A stretch of DNA of 64,000 nucleotides, from contig OX485806.1 of assembly GCA_950295325.1 (NCBI GenBank), positions 6,262,001-6,326,000 of the forward strand, given 5' to 3'. Made by a program: the position numbers and the translations under genes. Positions 34,931 through 46,529 of this stretch are shown in pieces (position 1 is the stretch's first letter; each line of letters starts with the position of its first letter). The stretch comes from Polytrichum commune. Lineage: Eukaryota; Streptophyta; Polytrichopsida; Polytrichales; Polytrichaceae. A model generated the notes under the pieces. The model saw only the letters and a list, made by a program, of their open reading frames with translations. It made no database searches and was not told the DNA's origin.

Positions 34931-37140
34931 CACTGTGTTGAGGGTGTGTCCATTGGAAGATCCAATCTTGACGATCCTCAATGACATAGTAGTCATATAG
35001 ATAGCTTTGGACTAGATTTTCCCTTGGTGAACCTGTATTTGGAAGAACAAATTTTGGGCTGACCCCTCAAGATTTCAACTCTACATTGTAGTCATAGTAG
35101 ACATGTGTTAGGAGTGAGTGTCCCCAATGTTCATAAAGTGATACATTTTCAATATTTTTCTTTTGGACCCTAAAACTTGTGTCTATTTTTGACAAGGTTC
35201 AATGTGCATGTATGTAGGCACGTTGGAAGGATTTAGTGGAAGATGAGATTGCTTCTCTAAAGACATGACCACTTGGCTATCTGCATTTGAGGATGAGCTA
35301 GACATTGTCGGGGAGGTTAATATTGATGACAGTGCAAAGGAAGATTGCTTGGTGGGTCCTTCATCTTCTCTACCATTATGCCCCATTGTTGAATGTATGG
35401 GGCTTTCAAGAGCTTCGTGGATGAATTTGGAGGTGATACTTGTTAATATCAATGGAGTCGCTGTGGCGGAGGGTATTTTTTGTAACACCCATCCACAAGA
35501 TTGCATTGATGAAAAACCGCTTGGCACCGATGACGTTTGAGTTGTCATATTGGAGTTATTCATTCATTCATTCCAAGGTGAATTCCACCCATAGGTTCTC
35601 CCTCCGTAGGTGGCCATTGAGGAATATCACGATTGAGGGAGTTAACTTGCTTGAGCATGAGCAATGACATATGCAAATCCAAAAGGAGCTCCAAACAAAC
35701 ATCCGGCCACACAAATGTCTATGAAAGTACAACACATTGGCACATGCTATTCCGTCTGCAAATGAGTATAAACGTCAAAGGTTGCTCAACGAAGAATCTA
35801 TCAGAAAAGTTGTCACAAAGGTTTGTTGTATGCATCGTTGTTGCCAATTGTTCCTACATGATAAAATGAAGGTCATTCGTGAAGAAATGTGGCTTGGAGA
35901 TTTCCATCTAAGATCCACCAAAAAACTTGATGTCCATAGGACAATACATGTGAACGGGTTAGGTTGTAAGATCATCACCCTTGAAAGCATAAACATGTGT
36001 TGTACATCATGGTACATCATTCACAGTGTATTGAAAGCGGAATTTTATAAACAAGCCGCTTATGCCAAGGAAGGCCACAGTCCTGTCCCCATGGGAACAT
36101 GAGTTTGAAGAAACCTATGAAAACAACAAGGCAACCAACTGCCATTCTGGCGACCATCATTATCCCCCTTGCCGATGCAATGCCGCACAAAACATGCACA
36201 CTCACAATCGGTGAAAAGGTTGTGAAGAAGGTTCCTCCCACATGCACAAAATGGAAACACATATTGTTGGATGTAAATGGAGTTGGCAAGAAGGCCGGTT
36301 TAGAGCCAATTTCGTTGTCAAAATTAAGTGCAATTAAAAAAGCAAACTTCAGCGAATACATTACAAAAAGATGAGGCGACAAATTTGCCCAGTGTTCCAA
36401 ATGCGAGAAGTTGAAGCACCTTTAAGATGCACACATGACGGGGACCAAATCCTATGCAACATATTAATTGAACTATTTCAAGTATGTGAATATGCAAAAG
36501 ACGAATCATAATGATTACTACACACCTAGAGCTTTGTCCATCTTCAGGCCCTTGGAGGTCCTTACGGTCATCCATGGCAAAATGGATCATGCCAAAACAA
36601 CCTCACCATGTTTTACAAATCGAATAAAAACGATGGATGAATTTTTTAAGCTACATGTATCGGTTACGAGTGAATTTGGAAACAATTTTATCGCATGACC
36701 TGAATGCAACTTTGTGTTTGTAGGGTTGTACTTGGGGACATAGATGTATGTAATATGAATTATTTATAGATAAATATTAATCCTCTGGGTTGGCATTGCA
36801 GGAATAATTGCACATGGACATGGTGATGTCAAGTTTGCTCATTATGCTCTCGATTTGTATCCGGTGGATTCAAACCATACGATAGGGTCATTTGTAAGAT
36901 TTTTACGCGATTTGGAGAAACCACCGTCCTATTCTTTAAGATTGTTATTTGAAAATATGGGGTCAACACCTCTATATGAAGTGGTGTTGCATGGAAAAGT
37001 TGTATGCCTTCATTCATTGCCGAAACTACATAGTAAAACTTGTGATTGCCATGAATTTGCTCCCAACTATGTGTGTCCAATTGGAAAATTGTGCCAATGA
37101 CAATAAAAATAGATATATTTTTGCACATTGGTCGTTGTTG

Positions 37141-38072
37141 GTTGCTGTTACATACCTCTCATCAACAATATCTCAAAGTAAAGAATTGAACAAACGCAAA
37201 TTTTATTTCTTCCTCTAAGTACAAACCACAACCAAATATGGTTTGGTCATAGAAGCTCTACCACCCGACCATAGGAGAGAGACAAAAAAGATCCTCTCTC
37301 CTCCCCCGAGCTTCCTTTTATGCCAAAGGCCTACTTTTACTTTCTATATTTACATATAGTAAAAGTATTCTATTCATAGCTCTATCTTCTAGTTCTACTA
37401 TGAATCTTCTATATTTGGTTCTTCTAGAACCTTCTTTCATCTCTTATCTCAATTCCATTCTTCCAATTGGAATTGTCTAATTTCAATTGGATTCATCCAT
37501 TCTTCTTTCTAGTTGGAACTGTCTAATTCCAACTAAATACATCCATCCTTCATTCCAGTTGGAACTGTCTAATTCCAACTAAATACATCCATCCTTCATT
37601 CCAGTTGGAACTGTCTAATTCCAACTAAATACATCCATCCTTCATTCCAGTTGGAACTGTCTAATTCCAACTTGGTTCATCCAACCTTTCTCTTAGTTGG
37701 AACTGTCTAATTCCAACTAATTCAATCTTCTAGTTGGAACTGTCTAATTCCAACTAGCTTTATCTATTCATTGAGAGTTGTCTATCTCCAATGAATAACA
37801 TTCATCTTTCCAATATGGAGTGGTCTAACTCTTGTGCACCTCATCGAGAGTTGTCTAACTCACGTGCACATGTTCCCAATTGGAATGGTCTAGTTCCAAT
37901 GCACTAAATGCGGAGCTGTCTAACTCCAGTGCACATGTTGTCAATCTGGAGTTGTCTTAATCCTTTCCATTCATCCTCAACTGAGAGTTGTCTAGCTCTC
38001 ATCTTTCTCTGCTTACACACTGGCACATGTAGTTAGAATATTCCTTAATAATTCTAGTTACATTACAGTTGC
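37141..38072. mobile_element. Solo LTR (TGTTACAT...CATTACA) with TSD GTTGC
   Basis: The LTR is 37146-38067 (922 bp), begins TGTTACATACC and ends AGTTACATTACA, with GTTGC directly on both sides (37141-37145 and 38068-38072). Deleting the LTR and one TSD restores the reading SLLVAKGIFKEVF of the interrupted gene, which proves the borders independently of the terminal motif. There is no internal domain, so it is a solo LTR. It differs from the TGTGAGCCC family. Most of its length is the hairpin array. Confidence 0.93.
37463..38003. repeat. Array of about 14 hairpins with TGTCTA centre
   Basis: Units start roughly every 30-46 bp from 37463. The first half is regular (AGTTGGAACTGTCTAATTCC plus AACTAAATACATCCATCC, about 46-bp period). 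Later units keep the centre TGTCTA or GGTCTA but change the arms together: GGAAC...ATTCC, GAGTT...AACTC, GGAAT...GTTCC, GGAGC...AACTCC, and TGAGAG...CTCTCA at 37980-38001. Each arm pair remains complementary over about 5-9 bases. No coding frame crosses it. Confidence 0.88.
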
Positions 38073-38967
38073 GAAAGGCATTTTCAAAGAGGTGTTTGTG
38101 TCCTTTCTTTTGGTAGGCCATATGCATGAAAAAATTGATACATCTTTTGGATAGTAGAGCATAAAGCTGCGAGAGGAGGATTTTCCAATAATCCCATTTT
38201 GATGAAGTCGTACATGGATTTAGAGAACGTTCCCATCATCCTCCATATGATCGAGGAGGTGTCCAACTTTAAGGCATTCATAGAACTGTATATTCAAAGT
38301 GGAGTTTACCGATCGATCGGGCATACAAAGGCACAACAATTTTGATTTTACATGAGTGATGATGGTGTCCCCGCCATGTAATACAAATTGTTGTGCACGA
38401 CAGAAGACTGGAGCCCGTCGGAGGGTCTCCTTGTATGGTACATTGATGCGGATGGAAAAACGATGTTGCTGGACAGGGTGCCTAAGCCTTGTAAACCAAT
38501 ACCTATGAAGAATTTGGAGGATATTGTAAAAGGCATATCAAACTTCATACAATATTGGGAGAGTTTGAGGGTAGTGGATGTTGGTGGGTCATGTTGACAT
38601 CATTATGGGAGTTGGATACAGTATTGGACACGTATTCATGCCACCTTGGCAAATTTTTCCCAAGATAGCCCCTTATTTTGAGGCATGGATTTTGGCCACA
38701 AACTTGTGTCGATGTACAAGCTTCAAAGGCTAGTGTTTTGGGAAATGGAGAGGTTCATGAGGAATTTGATGTGGATGACCATTACATCGGGCCTGCAAGT
38801 AACCGTCCCCCACCATCTTTTCGTATTGCAGTGGATTGTCATGATATGCTCATTTAGCATCCTGGAGATGAGACATATGCAAAGCCAGTGTGGGTGGCAA
38901 GAACTTTGTCCAAACCAAATTTTGCAACTTCTAGCCCTCATTTTTGACAAATTCAGGTGAAGTACTA

Positions 38968-40386
38968 TGTGAGCCCAATATTTAGGCCACATATGTTCTT
39001 AAGCCTTTAAAAGTTATTAAGGGGTGGGCTTGAATTTTCTATCAAGCTATTAAACCATAAAAAGAGTGTGAGCTTTGGATTTGGAATTGTGTTAAGTTAT
39101 AGTTAGAATGTTAGTTTTGGGATAGTAAGATTAAGGGTAACACTTTAAAACTAGTGGGTAGAATGCTTAGTTAGTAATGCTCAAGCTCGCAAGCCAGATT
39201 TTATTAGCAACAGTAGGGTAGGTTAGTGTTCGTTTAAGGGCCCAAGAGCTTGGGATATGAGGATAAGCTGCTGGAAATTTGGTAGGGGAGGGGGATCCAG
39301 GGGCCGAGAGGGGAAGCTTGTGTGTGTGTGTGTGTACCGAAGCAGGGGAGGAGGAGACGACGCCGCATCGGCGGCGGTGTGGCTGAGGGGTGAGTGCCAA
39401 CAGGAGAAATCAACGAGACTAGGTTAGTGAGTAAGCTACAACCTGTAGCACGGCACGGAGGCGAGGGGACGAAACAGGGGAGGCAATCTAGGACAATGCA
39501 GGGGAAGTGGCTGGAAGATCTGTGATGCGAGTTCGGGGAGGGCTAGTCGCATGAGGGTGCCAGAATGAATTTATCCCCTGCATTTATGCGCCTGGCCACG
39601 CCCAGGAGAAAAATGCAATGCTGAAAGGAGCAAGGGGAGATGTGATGCGCTCGGAGGGGAGTTCAGAAGGGAGTGGTTCGTAATAGGGGAGATCTCCCGC
39701 ATTTGGAGTAGAGATGAAGGATTCTACTTCTCACGACCAGCTGATGGGTGTCGAATTCGCCGAGGTTAATAGCCGCCGAATTGTAGGGAAGTTGGGGAAT
39801 TTGGGATCTGGATGGTGGCTTGGCTGCAAATCTGCGCTACATTGTTCGGCATCGGAGCTCCACTGGGGGATAGCGGTCCAGGAGGAGACCGAGAAGCACC
39901 TTGGGTGAACGGGGGGAGCAGCCAGATTGCAAAGCCTGGGACAGTGGCTCGGTGATAGCCACGTGTCACCCACAACCCTCAGTCCAGCGGGGTTGAACAG
40001 TTGAACGAGGAGGCATTCCAGACCAGTGGAGGCCGGGTCCTGATTACTCATAATAAATGTAGGTTAAGGGCGGGAGTTGCATTAATCAGGTTGTGATTAA
40101 GACTCAGGCCAACAAAGGAAGTGTGTGAGGACTGTGGGAAATGCCCAAAATTAGTTAAGTAGTAGGGTAGGGGGAATGGTATTAGTGACTTTAGTAGATT
40201 TATGACAACCCATTGAAAGTATTCTTGAATACTATGCCTTGGCTAACTGGAATAAAGGAATGGGTTGAGATGTATGTTGGAGCATTTGGGGTGTGAAGGG
40301 ATGTGCACTGGGATTAGTTAGGCTCGTGTAAGTTCGGAGCACTCACCTGGACTAGGACGCATAAGGGTGGGGGTTTTGGGCTGACA
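38968..40386. mobile_element. Solo LTR, second member of the TGTGAGCCC family
   Basis: Starts TGTGAGCCCAATA at 38968 and ends GGGCTGACA at 40386 (1419 bp). It interrupts the DUF7869-like reading: QVKYY precedes it and TTRNEDVIW follows. Shares the start, a CATAAAAAGAGTG block and, near the end, CTGGACTAGGACGC plus TAAGGGTGG with the LTR at 5249-6839, but lacks the 66-bp array and has a GC-rich middle with a GT run at 39317. The flanking pentamers (TACTA and TAAAT) do not match well, so the TSD has decayed or the ends recombined. Confidence 0.75.
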
Positions 40387-41349
40387 TAAATCGGACCAAC
40401 GACACGGAATGAAGATGTGATTTGGCATCACATAGGCTAGGATACAAACCATAACTTTCGGTGGAAGGTGGATTTGGAGCACAATTCATCTTGGATAGAT
40501 ACATATTCTATATTTATAGCATAGAAACCATGAAAAAATCATAGTAGATTAGTGTCCATCCCTCAAAAGTACATAGCTTTTGCAAAAGATAACCTTGCTC
40601 GGATCGCACAAGAAACAAACCACGTTTGAATGAGAAGTTGGTAGGATTGTGTTATCATAATTATAGTTTCATATATAATTGTAGTAGACACATATTAGTC
40701 ATATGTGTGCTTCTCAAAATAGAGGTAGAGTTTGGGTTGAACTTAGGAATGTTATATTGTTTGGGGTTGGATGAATATCCATATAGAATATTTAATAACA
40801 AATGTGAACTTTATTTCATCATTTTGTTTGGGACTAAATTGTAAGGTTAAATAAATATGCATTTATTACACAATGTTTTTTAGGTCGCAGTGTCTATATT
40901 TTGTTGAACATGCTAATAATAGCCATCATTCTATATGATTTCTTTTGTGAAGTTGGTTTTAAGCGCTCTACCCCATGTGCTTATGTCGGCCAACCACTGA
41001 TACTAATCCATATATTAATGTGGGACAAGAGAAAGTCTCAAATTCACGAAGCTAGTGTTATAACTACTCTACACTCAATAGTGAACACAATCGGTAGGAC
41101 CTATATATCCAGTTAAGAAATCAACAAACATGCACTTCCAATAACCATAACTACATAAGGAAAGATCTGATTTTCAATCCAATTTTTGAATATGTGTCAT
41201 TGAAGATTTGCAAATGCAACGCAAATTTTGTTGTGTAAATCTGATTGGTAGAAGTTGGTGAACATTAAAATATATATATATACCACATAAAGCCCACATA
41301 CCTTAATCGAGACACTGGTGTTTTCATCTTTGTGGAAATCTGACCCTTA

Positions 41350-42330
41350 ATGGCAGAATCAAACGAGCAGGAGCCGTATGAGATTTAGACGCTTAAGAAG
41401 GAGCTTGCGAGTGCGAAGAATGCCAGAGAGGAGGTTGAGAAGGAGATTGAGGAGTTGAATGGAGATGCTGAGGTGAAGAAGACGAAGACGCACAACAAGG
41501 AGGTTGGAGACCTTAACAAGAATGCTGAGCTTGAGAAGAAACTGAAGAAGGAGATTGAGGACAAGGGAGAACTTCGGAAGGAATTTGACTCTAGTAAGAT
41601 CCATGACCTTGAGCTGCTGCGAAAGCGCCTTACGCACAAGGAGCAATTGAAGGAGTTGACACATGACGAGCGTCTTGCCTTAAACCTTGAGAGGCTTCAG
41701 GAGCACATCAAGAAAGTGGACGGCGGAAGTGGAATCGGACACATTGGCCAAGAAGCTTAAGAAGATTGAGGAGATCAAGAAGGCGTTATTTAGAGGAAGA
41801 GTTTTGGATTCAGAAACGGAAACGGAAAGTACTTGCCGAGAAGTCTAAACAAAAGTGTCTGTTCTGGCAGTTTGGACACAAACCGAAATTGGAGACCGAT
41901 AAGGACATTGAGAGTTGTATTGAGAGCGAACTTGGGGATCCGATCGAAGCTGCTGGAGTGTTAATTACGAAGAAATTAGGACACTTCTGTATGTTGATAA
42001 GGAGGATGGTAGGGAGAAAGTGCTCGACACCTGGGAGGGCAGGGTTACCTTGTTCACCAATGGGGGGGAGTGAAAGAAGAACAAGGTCAGAGATCTCCAA
42101 AACGAGGTCTACCAGTTGATTGGCCTTTTCAGCGTGTTCCAGGCTGTAGTCCTCACCGCCGTGTCACAGTTGAATTTACTCAATTGCCGCAATATGTGGA
42201 GTCCAATATTGTTGTCTGTTTTGGCATCAAACGTGACCATGGATGGAGTCATACAGAAGTTGAACCAATTTCGGACTATCATAAGACTGTCAAATCAGAG
42301 GAACATTCCCTGGTATGGTAATACATGTTC
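41350..42330 (+). pseudogene. Coiled-coil / two-membrane-segment protein gene, inactivated
   Basis: ATG at 41350 opens a frame that hits TAG after 12 codons (41386; CAG to TAG would explain it), then continues to 41760 as a Lys/Glu-rich coiled coil (KKELASAKNAREEVEKEIEE and onward). The coil continues in another frame (LAKKLKKIEEIKKALF) to about 41850. From about 41980 a single frame with one TGA near 42072 encodes VLDTWEGRVTLF, NEVYQLIGLFSVFQ and two hydrophobic segments (about 42115-42180 and 42200-42250). This layout resembles coiled-coil membrane proteins I recall from moss genomes; the family has no name I can give. It lies just beyond the TE cluster. Confidence 0.6.
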
Positions 42331-44570
42331 AAGTCTTACGTTGATATTAAGGTATAGGCGGTACCAATGAAGCACCATGTATTTATTTGGTTTAATTATA
42401 CAGGGTAGATTACCAACCAACAAATTTCTGCACCGGTAGCTTGGTATCAGCATTCTTTTTTGGAGTATTGCGAATGTTGATTGGTTGGCTTTAGGCAATT
42501 GCAGATTGTTGCATATATGGCTATGACAAACATGTTCATTTAGCATAGATTGATGAAAATAATTTAGTATTTTCACACATGGGCTATACATAGTGGAAGG
42601 AAGATTGGAATATATGGCCATAATCATATTAACACAAAGTAATAGCCAGAGGTGATACATAACTTTTTTGAGTCTAAAAATGGTCATGAGGGCCTAAAGC
42701 CAAACCTCAAATTGGCTCAAAATATGAATTTTCTCTCAAAAGCTAACTTCAGTGTGAGGGGCAAGTCTTCTCTGCAATGAACTTCACATTAGCATGTGCT
42801 CATGGAAGGGTGGAGCACTCAAGGTCATGAATCTTGCTCCCAGAGGGCAATGCCTCCAACTCACAAGCGAAACAAGCGTGCTTGCAAGCAAAGGCCACAT
42901 CCAAAGGCCCTAAATCGAATGCATTCCTTGCGCACACAAAGTATAGTTCGAGGACCATGTTGCACTTCAACTCCCCCCCCCCCCCCCCCTTTCAAGATTC
43001 ATATTCAAGGTTGATCATGGAGGGAGGGTCAACTGCACAATTACCAAGAGGACCAAATCACCAAGAGGACAAGATTGGGAAGGGAGCAGATTACCAAGAC
43101 AGCGAGATTTGCCTTGCTTGCATCCATACCAAAAAGGGAGATTTACCTTGCATTCAACAACATCCCACCCTATGCCAATAACATTCATAAGAACAACCAC
43201 AATCATAGCAAAACAAACACAAGATAAAACTTAAACAAGGGAGGTTTTGAGCTTCCCTGTTTGGTCGAGATGGTTGCACGCAATCAAGGTCTTGGCCCTT
43301 GAATCCACCCCCCACAATCACACAAGTTCCAACAACTTCATTGTGACCGCCGCAAGACAATTGCTCATCACTCCCCCAACTCCATTGTAGCGTGAAATGC
43401 ACAAGTACAAATTCCCCATCAAGGAATGATGGCAAGTTGGAACTAGGGAGTGATCAACAAAAAGACCGTGGTCACTGGTCAATGCAATTACCACCACTAA
43501 GCACTAGCAACCAATGCACATTCATACCCGGGTGATGAAACTAAACACAAGGGCACTACCAAAGGTGACAGCGGACTGGCAGTCTGTGACTGCTATGATA
43601 ATGAAGAGCTCAAAGGCAATGAACGAAGTGGCAATGAAGAGCTAAGGGAGGGGAAAATGGACACTGGCCATCTCACAAGTGACGATGGACTCAATTCCGT
43701 CGGCAAGGGTGTCGTGTCGCTAGCTACATTTAGAGGAGGAAGATAGGTAGGGCTTCCAAATTAGTGGAGAGTGACACCATAAAGCTTTGTGGCTCTAGAC
43801 ACGTGGTGGCCAGAGTAATGATGACGGTGGCCATTGTGTGAACCCGAATAATTTAACACAAAGTTTTTCATGGTCCCCAAATTTGTTTCAATGTTTCACC
43901 ACTTTCAAAAAAAAGGTTGCTCTATATCCCTCACATTACAAGCCCCTAAAAAAATTAATGCTCTTGCACTTCCTGATGCGTGCGATAGGCATGTTTGCGC
44001 CATGGGCAAGAAGCAAGAGAAAAGTCTCTCATATCATTCATCCAACATATAACTATTTTTAACAGATTTTACACTTGAATTAGCTTCAAAACTTCAACTT
44101 TAATCTAGTTGGAGTCAATGGAGATAAATCAGCCACAAACTTATAAGGGTCAAGTTTTTATGTTGGATGTTAGATGGATGAGAGATATGCTCGTATCCCA
44201 GATTGTTCTCTCGCCCCTGTCAAAAGGCCCTGACATGCCTTGCCTATGCATTGGGGAAGTGCAAGATCATTAACTTCCTCATGGACTTCACATCCTGGGA
44301 AGGGCTCTGTATAACGACATTGTAAATTAGTTCAACATCGGCTTTTTAAAGGGAAATACTCCTCTGTGAAAACATGAGAAGGAGCTATCTTTAATTCAGT
44401 TGATTTTAGAATCAGTATGTGTAATAGTCTGTGTTGCCCGTCAACCAAGACTTCATTTGTGTGTAACCACAAGATAGAGTCGATCAAAGGGTTTATGGTA
44501 TCATGAGCCGATTGTAAGAAATGATTGATATTGATAATTAGTGGCGCGGGCAGACTAATTTAGGAATATA
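42331..44570. other. No gene identified
   Basis: Only chance frames. Contains a C run of about 20 bases near 42970 and a GAGGACAAGATTGG-type low-complexity stretch near 43060. Nothing indicates an RNA gene. Confidence 0.5.
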
Positions 44571-44936
44571 GTGTACTTTGCAATTGTGCCTGGAAGTGTT
44601 GATTTCCAGAAGTACACGATCTCAGTTTCCAGATACTTTTGCCAGGAAGGCATTGAAGGTCGGTACTGCCAGTCCACTATAGGATTTCAGTTTGATCTCA
44701 AGAAAACGATAACATCTGCAACAATCAGTACTGTCATGTGTTTGTTTTTCTGGAACATGTCGATCGTTATCTCTAACATGATTTGCCCAATTGTGCAAGC
44801 AGGAGGTAGTTGCAAGAGTATTAGCCCTTTAAAAGGCAGGGTCAGAAGTTCAGATTCACGAAATTATTGGATAGCCGCGAGCAAACACACCAAATTGGAT
44901 CATTTCTTCAGGAATGCTCTGGTTCTGTCATCTTAA
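44571..44936 (+). CDS. Uncertain ORF, 121 codons
   Basis: Open from ATG to stop, with one hydrophobic stretch (about residues 50-75) and four cysteines in the first half. No family recognised and no splice or promoter support beyond its position 330 bp upstream of the intact small gene. It could be a decayed exon or chance. Confidence 0.2.
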   Translation: MYFAIVPGSVDFQKYTISVSRYFCQEGIEGRYCQSTIGFQFDLKKTITSATISTVMCLFFWNMSIVISNMICPIVQAGGSCKSISPLKGRVRSSDSRNYWIAASKHTKLDHFFRNALVLSS

Positions 44937-45072
44937 CTCTGGGTGTCTTCAAGTTGGCATTCCCTATATCACATTGGAGGATCTTATGTAATCCAGGCCA
45001 TTGTCCATAAATGGTATCGTCCAAGGACCGGGCTGCACATCGTTAGGCACAGGTGCGTGTTAATTCTGTGAT

Positions 45073-45079
45073 TATAAAA
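45073..45079 (+). promoter_or_regulatory. TATA-box candidate for the 45266 gene
   Basis: TATAAAA about 190 bp upstream of the ATG; the only such motif in the near upstream region. Position fits a plant promoter with a leader of about 150 bases. Confidence 0.3.
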
Positions 45080-45265
45080 TGAAATACCTGTTGCTGCCAA
45101 TCGTGTACGTGAATTTTTTGCTTGATCTGATGACGACGGGCAGTTAGTTAGTGCCGTTCTGCGAATTTACTGTAGGTGATTGAATTGTGTTGTCCTCTGT
45201 ATTTGAAACCCCGAAAATCAAGGTTCGGAAGTCCAGGCTCCAACGAACTACTACTGTGTTGAAGA

Positions 45266-45595
45266 ATGAAGATTGTCAAGTTGAGAAATAAGCTGGACAT
45301 CCAAGTCAGGGTGAAAGAAGGGAATGCAAATGTCTTGACAGTTTGGACAGCACTGAATCCAAACGACACTTTTGACCTGAAGCTCGACCCGAATGTCACG
45401 TATCGCGAGTACATCTTGATTATGCCACCTCACAACACTAAACTTGAGTCACCTTTTTCCTCTGATGACGTCAATGACATTTCGGAGATTATTATCGAGA
45501 AAAATGAGGAGGACAAGATTGTGTGGAAGGGGGTTCTCCTTACTGAGAAACCAGGGAAGACTAAATTCCTCAAATGCCTTTTTAAGCGTCATTGA
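45266..45595 (+). CDS. Small single-exon protein, 109 aa, DUF7748-like (tentative)
   Basis: An intact frame from ATG to TGA with an in-frame TGA six bases upstream of the ATG, which fixes the start. The protein is beta-strand-like in pattern: short alternating strands, then NPNDTFDLKLDPNVTYREY, then SSDDVNDISEI and a strand-rich, basic C-terminus. The 'P...F...LD.N.TYREY' segment resembles small bryophyte proteins annotated DUF7748 as I remember them; this is recollection, not a search. No signal peptide or membrane segment. Function unknown. The next 950 bp carry a 123-bp direct repeat. Confidence 0.55.
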   Translation: MKIVKLRNKLDIQVRVKEGNANVLTVWTALNPNDTFDLKLDPNVTYREYILIMPPHNTKLESPFSSDDVNDISEIIIEKNEEDKIVWKGVLLTEKPGKTKFLKCLFKRH

Positions 45596-45873
45596 CAATC
45601 AGGTTTGATTATTGACCGGCATTGAATCTTATTGTATTGCATTAATGTGTTATAATCGTTGCTCGTCTCCTGTTACTCATCTGAAACACTAGTCCATATC
45701 GGCTTACGTATTGGTGGGTAATGACAGTTCCATATTTGACCTTTATTTCTCTTTGAGAGTCATGGGAGTTGGAAATGAAGGTTTAGAACGTCAACAAGGT
45801 TCCTTCGGAATACCTTCTCCGTTTAATTGATCTTCGAGATGGTGATCACCAATTAGGTTTGTCCATTTAGCCC

Positions 45874-46529
45874 ATGCTTTCTAGTCAGGAAATGCCTCAA
45901 CTGCATGATACAAAAAAGTAGTGATCTGAAAAGCAATACGAGCATGCTACTTGTTTGCTTATTTGTAGTACCCAAGATAGTCATAGCAATTTCAGATGCC
46001 AGAATTTTAAGATACATGACTGTCACTTTAAAAAGGACCATTCTTCTTCCTGATCAAGCTCTTCAAATACTCCGCGCATTTGCAGGTAGAACTCTGAAAA
46101 TGAAGGGGTGCTGAACACAATGTGGATGTTCCTGTTGGGTTGAAGTCATACTTTATAGGTTGGGACTTGTAACGGATGGAATGTGCCATCAGACATCTTT
46201 CCATTTCTGAATGTATGACATCAACAAAGATAAGAACCGATTCCTGTATCCAAATTCCAGATTTTCCTTGAGAATGCTGACTTAGTAAATGGTGGAATGC
46301 AGGCAAGCCCACGGATCTGCCTGAGAAGAGTTAAGGCCCACTTGCACTCTCAAATGACTCCGTTTCTTCCTCCTCTTATAAACCCTGAAGAAATCACATC
46401 ATTGGAATGCTTTCTAGTCAGGAAATACCTCAACTGCATGATACAAAAGAGTAGTGATCTGATAAGCATTACGAGCATGCTACTTGTTTGCTTATTTGAA
46501 GTACCCAAGATAGTCATAGCAATTTCAGA
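45874..46529 (+). repeat. Direct repeat pair, 123 bp each
   Basis: 45874-45996 and 46407-46529 match at all but about seven positions, from ATGCTTTCTAGTCAGGAAAT to CATAGCAATTTCAGA, with 410 bp between them. No TG...CA termini or TSD, so not LTRs; a local segmental duplication. Confidence 0.9.

Larger units (their letters stand above)
35265..40524 (+). pseudogene. DUF7869-type transposase-like gene, broken and split by two solo LTRs
   Basis: Plus-strand blocks in order: 35265-35540 (NTHPQDCIDEKPLGTDD), 35750-36100 (CCMHRCCQ...TIHVNG), 36099-36700 in shifted frames (KVPPTCTKW, then KMDHAKTTSPCF), 36790-37145 (AHGHGDVKFAHYALDLYP, then DNKNRYIFAHWSLLVA). After the first LTR: KGIFKEVFVSFLLVGHMHE to about 38598, and VDCHD...KPVWVARTLSKPNF to 38967. 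After the second LTR: TTRNEDVIWHHIG and RWKVDLEHNSSW to a stop near 40524. The order HGxxHxxxD, DNxxxNKN, VGHxHxxID is as I recall for DUF7869 proteins. At least four stops and several shifts. Family assignment is from memory. Confidence 0.6.

Noticed and set aside
37463-38003. CRISPR-like regular repeat/spacer array
   Set aside because: The genome has spliced genes, the units are palindromes with drifting arms rather than identical repeats with unique spacers, no cas gene is present, and the array lies in a solo LTR.
41359-41664. Leucine-rich minus-strand ORF of 101 codons
   Set aside because: It is the antisense of the Lys/Glu-rich coiled-coil coding strand (CTT/CTC opposite AAG/GAG).
45874-46529. 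LTR pair of a tiny retroelement
   Set aside because: The 123-bp repeats lack TG...CA ends, TSDs, and any primer-binding or coding content between them.
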